Shown here in pieces: positions 9,390 through 19,008 of a DNA stretch of 50,916 nucleotides. Source of the stretch: an uncultured Myxococcales bacterium (lineage in GTDB: Bacteria; Myxococcota_A; UBA9042). Under the pieces are notes generated by a model. It saw only the letters and a program-made list of their open reading frames with translations, was not told the DNA's origin and did no database searches. Positions within the stretch are counted from its first letter, which is position 1. Every line of letters begins with the position of its first letter. The stretch spans positions 1 to 50,916 of the forward strand of contig CAINLT010000017.1 of the NCBI GenBank assembly GCA_903850505.1, written 5' to 3'. A program made the translations under genes and the position numbers.

Positions 9390-10517
9390 ATGGGGCAAAT
9401 CGTGGGCGAAATGAGGTCGCACTCCCGGTCGTCTGCGCGCACCGCGGGCCGTTGGCTTGGCCTGCTGCTGGTCCTGTTGTGCGCCGCGGTCAGCTTGCCG
9501 GCGCTGGCAGTCGACAAGTCCAAAGTCGCGGAGGCGATGGCCGTCCAGGCCGGCAAGGCCTTTGAAACGGGGGATTATGCGCGCGCGGCGGACTTGTACC
9601 TGAATGCCTGGCGAACCGACGCCAACAGCGCATTCCTGTACGGCGCGGCGCGCAGCCAGCACCTCGCCGGTCGCACGGACCAGGCCAAGGATTCCTACCA
9701 GCAGTTCCTGACCGCAGCCAACGCCGACCCCGAGCGGCAAAAGCGCGCCCGCGAGTACTTGGCCGACATCGAGCGCTCCAAGGCCGTCGCGCTTGCCGCC
9801 GATGCGGAGAAGGCCCAGCGCGACGACCCGAAGCTGGCGGCAAGCCTGTACCTCGATGCCTACAAGCTGGCGCCGACGCGCGATGATTTGCTGTTTCACG
9901 CTGCGGTGGCTGAACAGCAGGCCGGCGATTTGGCGTCCGCGCAGACCCGGTTTGAGGAGTACCTCGCCAAGGCGCCGCCCGGAGCGGCTGAACGCAGCCA
10001 GGCACAGGCGCGGCTGGATTCGATTCGCCGCAAGCTGAATCCCGCGGCGGTGGCCCAGCCGCAGCCGGAAGCCAAACCCCAACCGCAGCCGGAGCCCAAG
10101 CCGGAACCAAAACCGGAACCGAAGCCCGCACCGCAGCCCGATCTGGTGCAGCCGCCGCTTGGGGTGCAGGCGCCAGCGACCGAGCCGGCGCGCTGGCCGG
10201 GATGGGCGCTGGTGGGGACGGGCGGCGCGCTCGCGATTGTCGGGCTCGTCCTGTACATGGGGGCGGCTGCCGACAACAAAGTGCTGAAGAATGACTTGGC
10301 GGAAATCAATGCCGGCGGCCTCATCAATGGCGTCACGCACGAGGAAGCCGTGTCCATGGCCTCGAGCATCAACACGCGCATGGGCGTGGCGGCTGGTCTT
10401 GCCGGCGCTGGATTGGCGGCGGCGGGCGTGGGTTCCTGGCTCCTGGTGCGGACGCCAGTACGGGCGGCGGTGGTTGTCCCACAGCCCGGTGGTGCGATGC
10501 TTGTGTGGCGCTTCTGA
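9390..10517 (+). CDS. TPR envelope protein with Pro/Lys linker and two C-terminal membrane helices
   Basis: 375 residues. A long signal sequence (hydrophobic core WLGLLLVLLCAAVSLPALA, predicted cut near residue 40) precedes TPR-like repeats (AGKAFETGDYARAADLYLNAW, FLYGAARSQHLAGRTDQAKDSY, LYLDAYKLAPTRDDLLFHAA). A low-complexity stretch of Pro, Gln, Glu and Lys at about 219-250 could span the periplasm or wall. Two hydrophobic helices follow (about 269-294 and 331-353). Another ATG at 9411 is also possible; ribosome binding sites are weak for both. The layout parallels the gene at 46475-47545. Such proteins are common in myxobacteria; the partner is unknown. Confidence 0.75.
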   Translation: MGQIVGEMRSHSRSSARTAGRWLGLLLVLLCAAVSLPALAVDKSKVAEAMAVQAGKAFETGDYARAADLYLNAWRTDANSAFLYGAARSQHLAGRTDQAKDSYQQFLTAANADPERQKRAREYLADIERSKAVALAADAEKAQRDDPKLAASLYLDAYKLAPTRDDLLFHAAVAEQQAGDLASAQTRFEEYLAKAPPGAAERSQAQARLDSIRRKLNPAAVAQPQPEAKPQPQPEPKPEPKPEPKPAPQPDLVQPPLGVQAPATEPARWPGWALVGTGGALAIVGLVLYMGAAADNKVLKNDLAEINAGGLINGVTHEEAVSMASSINTRMGVAAGLAGAGLAAAGVGSWLLVRTPVRAAVVVPQPGGAMLVWRF

Positions 10518-10569
10518 ACCAAAACATGCGGGACTGATGCCCACGGGCATGCGCGCGGGCGAGGACTAA

Positions 10570-13500
10570 ATGCGATTCCGGTGGCGTGCGCAGGCGATGA
10601 ACGTGATGGCGTGGCGAGTGTGGCTTGCGGCGGCGCTCTTGAGCGCAGGCATGGCCGGCTGCGCCCAAGTGCCGGGCGTCGACAAATTCCAGTTCGCGAC
10701 CAATGCCGATCGCGACGACGCCGCCGCTGCCATCGATGCAGACGCAGCCGGGACGGACGACGTGGCGGTTTCTGAAGTCACGGGCGACGCGGATGTGTCG
10801 ACGGATGCGCCAGACGGTGAGGGGATCGGCACGGACACCGTCGACGCCGCGCCGGACGCTGCGAGCGACGGCGATTCCGCGGATTCTGGCGCCGACTCGG
10901 ACGCAACGGCGGACGCGGATGCTGCCGTTGAGATCGACGCCGGACCGAGCTGCGCGACGCTTGGCGACTGTTCAGACGGCGATGCCTGCACCAAGGACAG
11001 CTGCGTTGAAGGAACAGGCTGCGTTCACGTGGCCAAGACCGCCGCCGAGTGCGCGGACGACAAATTCTGTACCGCAGATGCCTGCAACGCGGCGCTCGGC
11101 TGCGTCCACACGCCAATCGACGTGACCGCCGCGTGCAACGACAACGACGCATGTTCCATCGACTTGTGCCAGGACCCGACTGGCTGCATGCACACGGCGC
11201 TCAACTGCGACGACGGCAGCAAGTGCACGGTCGACAGCTGCGACGCCAAGACCGGCTGCACCCACTTGGCGATCGGATGCGACGATGGCAAAGCGTGCAC
11301 CGGCGACTCGTGTGATCCGTCACTCGGCTGTGTCAGCGTCGCACTCTCCGCCACGCCATGCGACGACGGAGACGCCTGCACGACTGCGGACACGTGCACG
11401 AGCGGCACGTGCGCGGGCACGGTGATCAACTGCAAGGACAGCGATCCGTGCACGATCGACAGCTGCGACACGCTCAAGGGCTGTGGGCACAAACTCGACG
11501 CCACCGCGACGTGCGACGACGCCAACAGCTGCACCTCGGACGACAGTTGCGCGAGCGGCACGTGCGCCGGCTTGCTGCGGTTGTGGCAGTCGACGGTCAA
11601 CACCGATCAGGACGCCGTCGCTGTGGCCGCGCGCCCGACGGGCGGCTTCGTCACGGTCACGCGCAACAACAAGGTCCTCGCTGTGCGGGCATGGAGCAAG
11701 GGCGGCGCAGTCGAGTGGTCGGCCACCATCAGCACGTCGCCGATTCGCGCGGGCGTCGCGGTTGCCGCCAACGGCGATGTGGCCGTCGTCGGCGGGCAGG
11801 GCAATGACGGCTTCGTCAACGTCTACAGCAGCACAGGCGCGGTCATCGCCGCAAACACCATCCCCAGCGGCTCGACGGGCGAACTCGACGCCGTTCTCGC
11901 TGACCCCGCGGGCGGATACCACGCATACGGCCGGATCCAGGGAGGCCCGGGCGATCCCGGCGATGCCTGGTTCATCGACCTCGATGCCGCCGGCGCAGTC
12001 AAGCTCAACACCAAAGGCGGCGGCGCGACGCTCGACGCGCTCTACGCGGCAGCGGTGGCCAGCGACGGGAACTTCATCGTCGGCGGCATCGCCAGTACGT
12101 CGGCCAACTCTGGGCCATTCCTGATGAAAGTCACCGCTGGCCCAGCCAATCCCAGCGTCTCCAGTCTGTGGACCTACAACTATCCGTGCGCCGGCACGGG
12201 CCGCTTCAACGTCGTCGCGCCCGCCAAAGATGGCGGGGTGTTCGCGATCGGTGAAGTCGACGTCCTGGGCGACGGCTTGATGGCGCTGTTGTACGTGCGC
12301 CTCGACGGCGCGGGCAAAGTCTTGTGGAGCCACGTCGACGCCGCGAAGGGCGCGAACGATGTGGGCACCGGCGCAGCGGCGTTGACCGACGGTCGCTGGA
12401 TGATCGCGTCCCGCGACGCCGGGGCAGTCCTGACCAGCGTGCTGGACACCGACGGCACGCCGCTGTGGACGCACACTTCGTCGGACGTCAGCATGCCGCG
12501 GATGACCGGGCTCGTGGACGGCACCGTCGCGTTCGTCAGCGCTGGCGGATCGGTCGTCCACGCGCGCCGCATCGACCACTTCGGCAACGCCGACTGCGCC
12601 AGCTCCGGTGGGTGCGTGGACATCGCGTTCGCCACCTGCAGCGACGGCAACACCTGCACGTCCGACGAATGCGACTTGGGCGGCTGCAGCCATCCGTACG
12701 ACTTTGTCGCGACGCCGTGCGCCGACGGCAACGCGTGCCATGCGGGCGGCGCGTGCAACTCCGGCAGCTGCAACGGCGGCGCGGACATCCTCGGCTTCAA
12801 CGCGGATTCGGCGTTCGGCGAAGGCACCCAGATCGCCGCGTTGCCCGATGGCGCGTGGGTCATCGCCACGACGACGCAATCGCCGATGGGCTTCGCGCTC
12901 GTCGCCTACAGCGCGACCGGCAAGCAGAAATGGACCAAGTCCTACCCCGGCTACTACGGCGGCTCGGTGTTCGTCGACAGCAACGGCAACACGCTGGCGT
13001 TTGGCTACAGCTCGATGACGTCGAGCGGCTGGATGCGCCGCGTCGCGCCCGATGGCACGGAGACCGCCAACCTGACGCTCGATCTCAAGGGCACCAACAT
13101 GTTGACGTTCGTCGGCGGCGTCGAGACGGCGAAGGACGGCTACGTCCTCCTGGCCAGCGACGGCATGCAGGGCTACTTCATCCAGGCCGGCAGCGATGGC
13201 CAAGTCTATGGCATGCATCCGCTTTCCAGCATGTCCCAGTTGCGCGGTCCGGTCCTCGCGCCTGACGGCGGGCTCTACTTCACCGGCAGCGCCATGTCGG
13301 GCAGCATGACCCAAGCATTTGTCGCCAAGTACTCCGCGTGGGGCGAAAAGCTGTGGCGGTATGACTACACGCCGCCCGCTGGCTCCGGCATCACCGGCAG
13401 TCTCAGCGCGCCGACGGTCCTGCCCGATGGCGGATGCGCGGTTGGCATTGCCGCCGACACCATGCGGATCCTGCGGTTCGGCCCCGACGGCCTGCTGAAG

Positions 13501-16500
13501 CAAACGGACAGCTTCACCACCGGCATCCTCCCGGGCGCCACCTGGCCCTCGGGCGTGGCCGCCACCAGCGACGGCAGCCTCATCGTGACGATTGCCAGCA
13601 CGCCCTTGGTCGTTCGCCGCGTGGACCCGCAGGGCAACATCGTGGCGAGCACGCCGATCGCCGCTGGTCCTGGTCCGGGCAACACCGTCGCCATCGCCGT
13701 GTCACCGAAGGACCGCCTCGCCTTCACAAGCTTCTACGTGAACCCGGCTGGCGGCATGGGCTCGCTCGGCGTCTGGCGCATGGACGCGTTTCTCAACAGC
13801 ACCTGCACCGCCTCTGGCAATTGCGCCGGCATGGTGCCCAGCACGTGCAACACGGGCAACTCGTGCCAGCTCGACACCTGCGCTACGAGCGCCTGCGTGC
13901 ACACCGCGCGGGCGGACGGCGCGGCATGCACGGACGGTTCTGCGTGCACCTACGCCGACGCGTGCGCTGCGAAGACCTGCGTTCCGGGCCAGCCCGTCCT
14001 CGGCGCGTTCCCCGGCAAGGCGACGTTTGGCCAGGGCGTCCTGCCGTGGGGCGACGCCAGCTTGACGGTCTCGCAAGTGAACAACACCCAGGCCAACCAC
14101 GCGTACGTTGAGAAGCGCGACGCCACTGGCGCCGCCGTCTGGGGCAAGGTATCGCTCGAAGGCCAGGAAGTCTTTGAGAGCCGCGCGGCGTTGGACGGCG
14201 CGGGCGGCGTGCTCATCGCGGGGCGTGACGGCCTCTCTGATGCCGGCTGGATTTGGCGACTCGACGCGTCGGGCAATGCGACCGGCACCGGCTCCACCTA
14301 CGGCGCTGGCAACAACAGCGAATTCCGCGCGGTGCTCGCGAACGGCGCGTCCGGCTACTATGCCGTCGGTTCGACCGGCAAGACATTGTCCAACGGCCGC
14401 CAATTCTGGCTTGTCCCATTGCTCGCCGACCTCTCGCAAAACGGCAGCGCATGGGAGTTTGGTACCTTTGGGAGCAACGCCGTCGGCAACCACGATACCG
14501 CAACGTCGGCCGCCCTCGCGACGGACGGCTCGGTCTACATCATCGGCAACAGCGTGCCGCAGACGGGTACGCCGAGCGCTGCGCACATCGTGAAGGTCGA
14601 TCCCGCGACCGGCAGCACGTACTGGCAATACACCAACGGCAGCGAGAGCTCCGCCTACGACATTGTCGCGCTGCCCGATGGCGGTTGTTTCGCCGCTGGC
14701 GCCGCGTATGGCTTGAACAGCGAAGACATCTGGATCGCCAAGTTCAACAGCAATGGCGGCCAGGACTGGAGCCGCATGGTCGATGACAACAACGGCAACG
14801 GCACGGACGACTTCGCGTTTGGCGCCGCCGCGCTCGCCGATGGCACGTTCGCTGTCGTCGGCCGCACGACGGACGCCCATCTGTGGCGTTTTGATGCGTC
14901 CAGCGCGCCGATTGGCGATTGGTCGCTCGGCGGGTACAAGGCCTCGCGCGTCGCGCAAGCGGGCACCGGCGGCTTGCTGATCGCCACGACGGCGACGTCG
15001 TCGGTAAACGACGTCCTGCTTCACACGGACCTGTTTGGCAACCAAACCTGCGGCGACTCCGGCGTCTGTTTTGACTATGGGACGCAGTCCTGCGACGACA
15101 AGAATCCGTGCACGTTGGACGTCTGCGCCGGCAAGTGCAAGCACATCAACGTCACGGATGGCCTCCCGTGCGAGGACGGCGACATGTGCACGGCCGACGA
15201 AACCTGCACCGCGGGCGTTTGTGGCAACGGCAAGCCGGCGCTTTGGCAGACCGCCGATCCAACCGCGACCTCAATCGCCAGCGTGGCGGCATCCGGCAGC
15301 GGTTTCGTCACTTCAGGCACGGCGACGGGCATCCTCAGCCTGCGCAACTGGAGCATGAGCGGCACCTCCAAGGCGCTGGTGCAGTTCAAGGGCGTCGTCG
15401 CCGGCAACGGCCGCATCCAGGGCACCATGGACGGCGGCTACGTCGTCGCCGGCCGCACCAACAACGCGCTGGATCCCGACGGGTGGATCGCGCGCTATGA
15501 CGGCAGCCAACAGAAGATGTGGATGTCCATGCCCGGCAACATCGGCAGCGCTGACGTGCTCAACGCGGTGGTGTCCCGCAACGGCGGCGGCTACTGGGCG
15601 GTTGGCGCACACAGCGCCGTCGGCGGCGGACTCAGCAAGTGCTGGATCCAACAGGTCTCCGGCGGGGATGGTTCGCTCGGCACGGTCATCGACCTCGGCG
15701 ACTCGTTGATGGCCACCGTTTGCGAAAACGCGACGGGCAATGTCACCAACGGCTCCTTCCTCGTCGTCGGCAGCGCCAGCCCCGGCGGGACGGGCACCAG
15801 CAGCGGCTACATCGCCAGTTTGAACAGCGCCGGCGGCGTCATATGGAGCGGCGGCTACGTCGGCACCGGCGCGACCTCCTTCTACGACGCGGCCTCGACG
15901 CCAGAAGGCGGCGCCATCGCGGTTGGCACCACCGCCGGGATCGGCGCCAACAAGCTCGACATCGTGGTCGTCCGCTTCGACAGCCAGGGCGCCAAGTCGT
16001 GGGTCCGCAAGCTCGACTTCGCCAGCGGTCCCGACGAGGGCCGCGGAATCTACCTGCGCAACGACGGCACGATGGACGTCGCCGGCGCGTGCAACGGCCA
16101 GTTCTGCCTCGCGCACCTTTCCGGGACGGGCAACCTGCAGTGGAACCAGACGTACGGCACGAGCGGCGGTCGGGCGCTCGCGATCGCGGCCGCGGACTGG
16201 CACAGCCTCGTGCTCGCCGGTGAATCGGCTTCGCAGCCGTTTATCCGCGTCGACTGGTCGGGCAACGCGACGTGCACGGATTCCGGCAGCTGCATCAACT
16301 ATGGCGCGACGGATTGTGACAGCAGCATGGATTGCGGCTACGCGCGGTGCAGCGTCGGCAAGTGCGCCAAGACCCAAATGGCCGACGGTCTCGCCTGCGA
16401 CGACGGCAACCTGTGCACCAGCGGCGATCTCTGCTCTGCGGGCAAGTGCATGTCCGGCGCGGGCGGCTCCTGCGGGGACGGCATCTGCTCAGCGTCGTGC

Positions 16501-16539
16501 GGCGACACCGCGGCAAGCTGCCCCGCCGACTGCTTCTGA
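10570..16539 (+). CDS. Giant lipoprotein: four propeller units alternating with Cys-rich repeats
   Basis: 1989 residues. The ATG at 10570 follows GAGGA; the signal ends with a lipobox Cys at about residue 31 (SAGMAGCAQ). Residues about 43-125 are Asp/Ala-rich. Residues 127-335 hold a run of short Cys repeats of the form C.DGDACTxDSC...GC.H. Then four units of about 400 residues follow, each a propeller-like block of roughly 340 residues (AxxDGGYxVxG, LRxxxxG strands) ending in a conserved junction (GNxTCxxSGxC) and a Cys block. Cys blocks lie near 676-737, 1078-1140, 1493-1555 and 1900-1988; the last ends with CGDGIC and CPADCF. The family is unnamed to me. A disulfide-rich fibre or adhesin on the cell surface is a reasonable inference. 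Confidence 0.82.
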   Translation: MRFRWRAQAMNVMAWRVWLAAALLSAGMAGCAQVPGVDKFQFATNADRDDAAAAIDADAAGTDDVAVSEVTGDADVSTDAPDGEGIGTDTVDAAPDAASDGDSADSGADSDATADADAAVEIDAGPSCATLGDCSDGDACTKDSCVEGTGCVHVAKTAAECADDKFCTADACNAALGCVHTPIDVTAACNDNDACSIDLCQDPTGCMHTALNCDDGSKCTVDSCDAKTGCTHLAIGCDDGKACTGDSCDPSLGCVSVALSATPCDDGDACTTADTCTSGTCAGTVINCKDSDPCTIDSCDTLKGCGHKLDATATCDDANSCTSDDSCASGTCAGLLRLWQSTVNTDQDAVAVAARPTGGFVTVTRNNKVLAVRAWSKGGAVEWSATISTSPIRAGVAVAANGDVAVVGGQGNDGFVNVYSSTGAVIAANTIPSGSTGELDAVLADPAGGYHAYGRIQGGPGDPGDAWFIDLDAAGAVKLNTKGGGATLDALYAAAVASDGNFIVGGIASTSANSGPFLMKVTAGPANPSVSSLWTYNYPCAGTGRFNVVAPAKDGGVFAIGEVDVLGDGLMALLYVRLDGAGKVLWSHVDAAKGANDVGTGAAALTDGRWMIASRDAGAVLTSVLDTDGTPLWTHTSSDVSMPRMTGLVDGTVAFVSAGGSVVHARRIDHFGNADCASSGGCVDIAFATCSDGNTCTSDECDLGGCSHPYDFVATPCADGNACHAGGACNSGSCNGGADILGFNADSAFGEGTQIAALPDGAWVIATTTQSPMGFALVAYSATGKQKWTKSYPGYYGGSVFVDSNGNTLAFGYSSMTSSGWMRRVAPDGTETANLTLDLKGTNMLTFVGGVETAKDGYVLLASDGMQGYFIQAGSDGQVYGMHPLSSMSQLRGPVLAPDGGLYFTGSAMSGSMTQAFVAKYSAWGEKLWRYDYTPPAGSGITGSLSAPTVLPDGGCAVGIAADTMRILRFGPDGLLKQTDSFTTGILPGATWPSGVAATSDGSLIVTIASTPLVVRRVDPQGNIVASTPIAAGPGPGNTVAIAVSPKDRLAFTSFYVNPAGGMGSLGVWRMDAFLNSTCTASGNCAGMVPSTCNTGNSCQLDTCATSACVHTARADGAACTDGSACTYADACAAKTCVPGQPVLGAFPGKATFGQGVLPWGDASLTVSQVNNTQANHAYVEKRDATGAAVWGKVSLEGQEVFESRAALDGAGGVLIAGRDGLSDAGWIWRLDASGNATGTGSTYGAGNNSEFRAVLANGASGYYAVGSTGKTLSNGRQFWLVPLLADLSQNGSAWEFGTFGSNAVGNHDTATSAALATDGSVYIIGNSVPQTGTPSAAHIVKVDPATGSTYWQYTNGSESSAYDIVALPDGGCFAAGAAYGLNSEDIWIAKFNSNGGQDWSRMVDDNNGNGTDDFAFGAAALADGTFAVVGRTTDAHLWRFDASSAPIGDWSLGGYKASRVAQAGTGGLLIATTATSSVNDVLLHTDLFGNQTCGDSGVCFDYGTQSCDDKNPCTLDVCAGKCKHINVTDGLPCEDGDMCTADETCTAGVCGNGKPALWQTADPTATSIASVAASGSGFVTSGTATGILSLRNWSMSGTSKALVQFKGVVAGNGRIQGTMDGGYVVAGRTNNALDPDGWIARYDGSQQKMWMSMPGNIGSADVLNAVVSRNGGGYWAVGAHSAVGGGLSKCWIQQVSGGDGSLGTVIDLGDSLMATVCENATGNVTNGSFLVVGSASPGGTGTSSGYIASLNSAGGVIWSGGYVGTGATSFYDAASTPEGGAIAVGTTAGIGANKLDIVVVRFDSQGAKSWVRKLDFASGPDEGRGIYLRNDGTMDVAGACNGQFCLAHLSGTGNLQWNQTYGTSGGRALAIAAADWHSLVLAGESASQPFIRVDWSGNATCTDSGSCINYGATDCDSSMDCGYARCSVGKCAKTQMADGLACDDGNLCTSGDLCSAGKCMSGAGGSCGDGICSASCGDTAASCPADCF

Positions 16540-16574
16540 GAACCTGGGAGAACTTGTCTCCACAACCTCTGAGT

Positions 16575-17906
16575 CTACTTCCCGACCGTGAAATTCCACG
16601 CCAGCGTGTCGCCGCCGGTCAGCGTGAGCTTGACCGCGTACGTGCCCGCGCTGAGCGGCTTGTTGGCGTACAGCCCCACGGTCTCCGGCGCCAGGTTCTT
16701 CAGGTTGGCGTCCGTCTTGTAGTCGAGCCAGGTGTGCGCGATGGCGTTGCCCGCTGCGTCCGTCAGTTCATGTGCGGTCACGGTCGTCGTCTTCCAGAAC
16801 TGCGCGGTCACGACCGGGCCTGACGGAAAGCCGCCCGGCGGCGACGGCGGCGTCGGACCTTCCAGGCCATTCCACGATGCCGGCACGTTGTGCTGGCCTG
16901 GCCACGGCCAGACGATGATCGGATCGGTCTTGACGGCGTTGCGCGCTGACGTGTCGATGGTGTCACACGCGGTCCCACCGGACTTCTTGGCGCCATAGCC
17001 GATCAGCTGCGTCGTGGGGCTGAGCAGCGGCAAGCGGTGGTAGACGGTGTCGATCCAGCCCTGAAGCGCGCCCGCGGGCGAGCCGATGAACGCGATGACC
17101 TCGCCCGACGGCTGGCCAGTGAAGCCCGCGGCCGTGTCGCGGTCCCAGAAGTTCACGCCGGTAAAGCCCGTGCCATAGCTGGTGTCTTCTTCATGCGGAC
17201 TCAAGCCGGAGCCGTTGTAGTTGCTGATGTGCGCGACGTAGAAATCGCAGTGCGCCTTGGACGCCTGCGCCAGCGCGCAGTTGCCGTCGACCACCGGCGC
17301 GCCGACAGCGTTGCGGTATTCATTGAGCTGCGTCACCGCGGCCTGTTGGTCGCTGGCCAGGCAGCTCAACGCTGCGGGCGAGGGATTGTTCTGGGCTGGA
17401 CCGGGGTGGATCGTGCCAAACGAGGCGCCGCCCCATGCGGTTTCTCCGCCCGTCGTCGTCTCGCTGCCGCCGCCCGCGTCCGCGCCGCCGATCGCGTCGC
17501 CGCCGCTGGCGTCGCCAATGTCCCCGACCCAAACCGCCGACCATGCGGCGGTGATGGTGCAACACGCGCCGGTCTGCAGCTCCAGCGTGCCCGCAACGGT
17601 CGTGTCGCCGATGAAATTGCCGTTGACGGTGCCCGCCGCGGGGACCGCGCGAAAGGACGTCCCGTAGGCCCAGCTGCCGACGAGCGGACCGGCGAGGCTG
17701 CCTTTACAGCTCTGGGCGCCGGTGCACGTGTGCGGCGTGAGCGTGAGCGCGGTGACTTTGCCGTCCACGAGGCGGAATGACAGGTCGCTGCCTTGCCACA
17801 AGCCGGGCTTGGGCGAGATGCCCAAGCTGGCGGAGCCGCCGCCGCTGCTGGTCGAGGAACCGCATGCGGTCAGAATGAGCAGGACAGAACACAGGAATGC
17901 GCGCAT
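16575..17906 (-). CDS. CAP/SCP-domain lipoprotein
   Basis: 443 residues with a GGAG ribosome site seven bases before the ATG. A short lipoprotein signal, MRAFLCSVLLILTACGSS, leads to a Ser/Gly-rich linker and an N-terminal beta-rich domain with a Cys pair (CTGAQSC). From about residue 185 there is a CAP domain (the fold of PR-1 and SCP): AVTQLNEYRNAVGAPVV, then ALAQASKAHCDFYV, HEED and GFTGVNFW, and WIDTVYHRLPLL. The C-terminal part looks like an Ig-type beta domain. CAP proteins bind sterols or lipids or act as peptidases in some lineages, but the bacterial ones are poorly understood. It converges on the giant lipoprotein gene 35 bases away. Confidence 0.85.
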   Translation of the reverse strand: MRAFLCSVLLILTACGSSTSSGGGSASLGISPKPGLWQGSDLSFRLVDGKVTALTLTPHTCTGAQSCKGSLAGPLVGSWAYGTSFRAVPAAGTVNGNFIGDTTVAGTLELQTGACCTITAAWSAVWVGDIGDASGGDAIGGADAGGGSETTTGGETAWGGASFGTIHPGPAQNNPSPAALSCLASDQQAAVTQLNEYRNAVGAPVVDGNCALAQASKAHCDFYVAHISNYNGSGLSPHEEDTSYGTGFTGVNFWDRDTAAGFTGQPSGEVIAFIGSPAGALQGWIDTVYHRLPLLSPTTQLIGYGAKKSGGTACDTIDTSARNAVKTDPIIVWPWPGQHNVPASWNGLEGPTPPSPPGGFPSGPVVTAQFWKTTTVTAHELTDAAGNAIAHTWLDYKTDANLKNLAPETVGLYANKPLSAGTYAVKLTLTGGDTLAWNFTVGK

Positions 17907-17985
17907 GGAGACTCCGTCAGAGGGACGGGACCGTACGCTGGCTTTGGCGCGGATTCAACGGCAAATTGCCCGGCGACCGGAAGCG

Positions 17986-18903
17986 CTAACGATTCTTCTG
18001 CAACAGCGCGCAGTCAAAATTGCCGATGAAGGCGAGATTGGCCGGCTCAAAACCGCCGGGCTGCGCGTCGCTCTGCCACGCCACGTGCCGCCGGTACGCG
18101 CGTTCCCAGACCTCCCGCGGCGCGCCATTCCAGCACCGCTCCAGCACGCCGACGACCATGCCGGTCCGGTGCATGCCGCCGCCACAATGCACCGCGACGT
18201 GACCCTGCGGTTCATGACCGCCCGGGCGCAGGATGCCTTCGCGGATGACGCGCGCCACCGCAGCCATGGCCTTTTGCGCCGACGCCGGATCGTCGCGCAG
18301 CTCGTCGCGCCAACTCGCCAACTCGGTATCGTCCGCGACGTTGAAATAGCTGCCGCCCGCCTGCGTGTAGACCTGCCGTTCGGCCTGCGCGAGATCGGCC
18401 GTCGGCATTGGCCCTTCGTACAGGTTCACGCCGTGGCGCACGCCTGCGGCAACCAGGCTCGCCACGCACGAATCCGCGCGACCCGGCTGCGACGTAAACC
18501 CGCTGCGAAACAGCAGCAGCGGCCGGCCATCCGCCGTCGTCACGTCCTTGATCGCCACAACGCCCAGGTTGTTCTGGTCGCCGTCGACAATCGTCGCCCG
18601 CACCATCCGCCACATCAGCGCGTCCGTCAGCACCTTCCTGGCCGCGTCCGCCTTCTCCGGCGGCACGGGCACGCCCAGCGTCTGCAAATCCGCCAGCATC
18701 GTCTGCGCGCCCGCCTTGGCTTCCGCGCGCAGGGTCGGATTCCACGTGCGCAGGCTGTTGCACCGCAGCGCCGCCGGATTGACGGCGTGCCCGGTCAGCA
18801 GCGCCTGCTCGGGCAGCGTCAGGAGATCGTCGCGCGCGGCCGGATGCGTGGCGGCGCAGGCCAGGGTGAGGAACGGCAGGAACGCGAAGTGCAGCAGCTT
18901 CAT
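17986..18903 (-). CDS. Secreted protein tyrosine / dual-specificity phosphatase-like lipoprotein
   Basis: 305 residues starting at MKLLHFAFLPFLTLACAATH, a short lipoprotein signal; an upstream in-frame start at 18939 would place 12 residues before it and is less likely. The catalytic loop VAVHCGGGMHRTG has the CX5R motif of Cys-dependent phosphatases (Cys near residue 240, Arg six residues on), and a preceding DDPASAQKAMAAVARVIREG segment fits the fold. The substrate is unknown; a periplasmic or surface location makes phosphoinositides, phosphorylated sugars or phosphotyrosine all possible. It lies head-to-head with the HAD gene, 105 bases apart. Confidence 0.8.
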   Translation of the reverse strand: MKLLHFAFLPFLTLACAATHPAARDDLLTLPEQALLTGHAVNPAALRCNSLRTWNPTLRAEAKAGAQTMLADLQTLGVPVPPEKADAARKVLTDALMWRMVRATIVDGDQNNLGVVAIKDVTTADGRPLLLFRSGFTSQPGRADSCVASLVAAGVRHGVNLYEGPMPTADLAQAERQVYTQAGGSYFNVADDTELASWRDELRDDPASAQKAMAAVARVIREGILRPGGHEPQGHVAVHCGGGMHRTGMVVGVLERCWNGAPREVWERAYRRHVAWQSDAQPGGFEPANLAFIGNFDCALLQKNR

Positions 18904-19008
18904 GGCCGCAAGCGCACCACAATGCGCGACTGGTGACAAGGGCCGTCACGGCGCACGCAGTGCTGACGTCGGCAGCGTTGCGTGGTACTTTGGCTGCCGC
19001 GAGGGCGC

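Noticed and set aside
11320..13503. 727-codon minus-strand frame inside the giant lipoprotein
   Set aside because: Antisense frame caused by third-position GC bias; composition Arg/Ala/Val with no domain.
16547..16561. Terminator between the giant lipoprotein and CAP gene (GGAGA-ACTTG-TCTCC)
   Set aside because: Only five base pairs and no T-run on either side.
18983..18997. Possible sigma-54 promoter before the HAD gene (TGGTACT-N4-CTGC)
   Set aside because: GG and GC have the right spacing, but transcription would begin at the start codon and such matches are frequent in GC-rich sequence.
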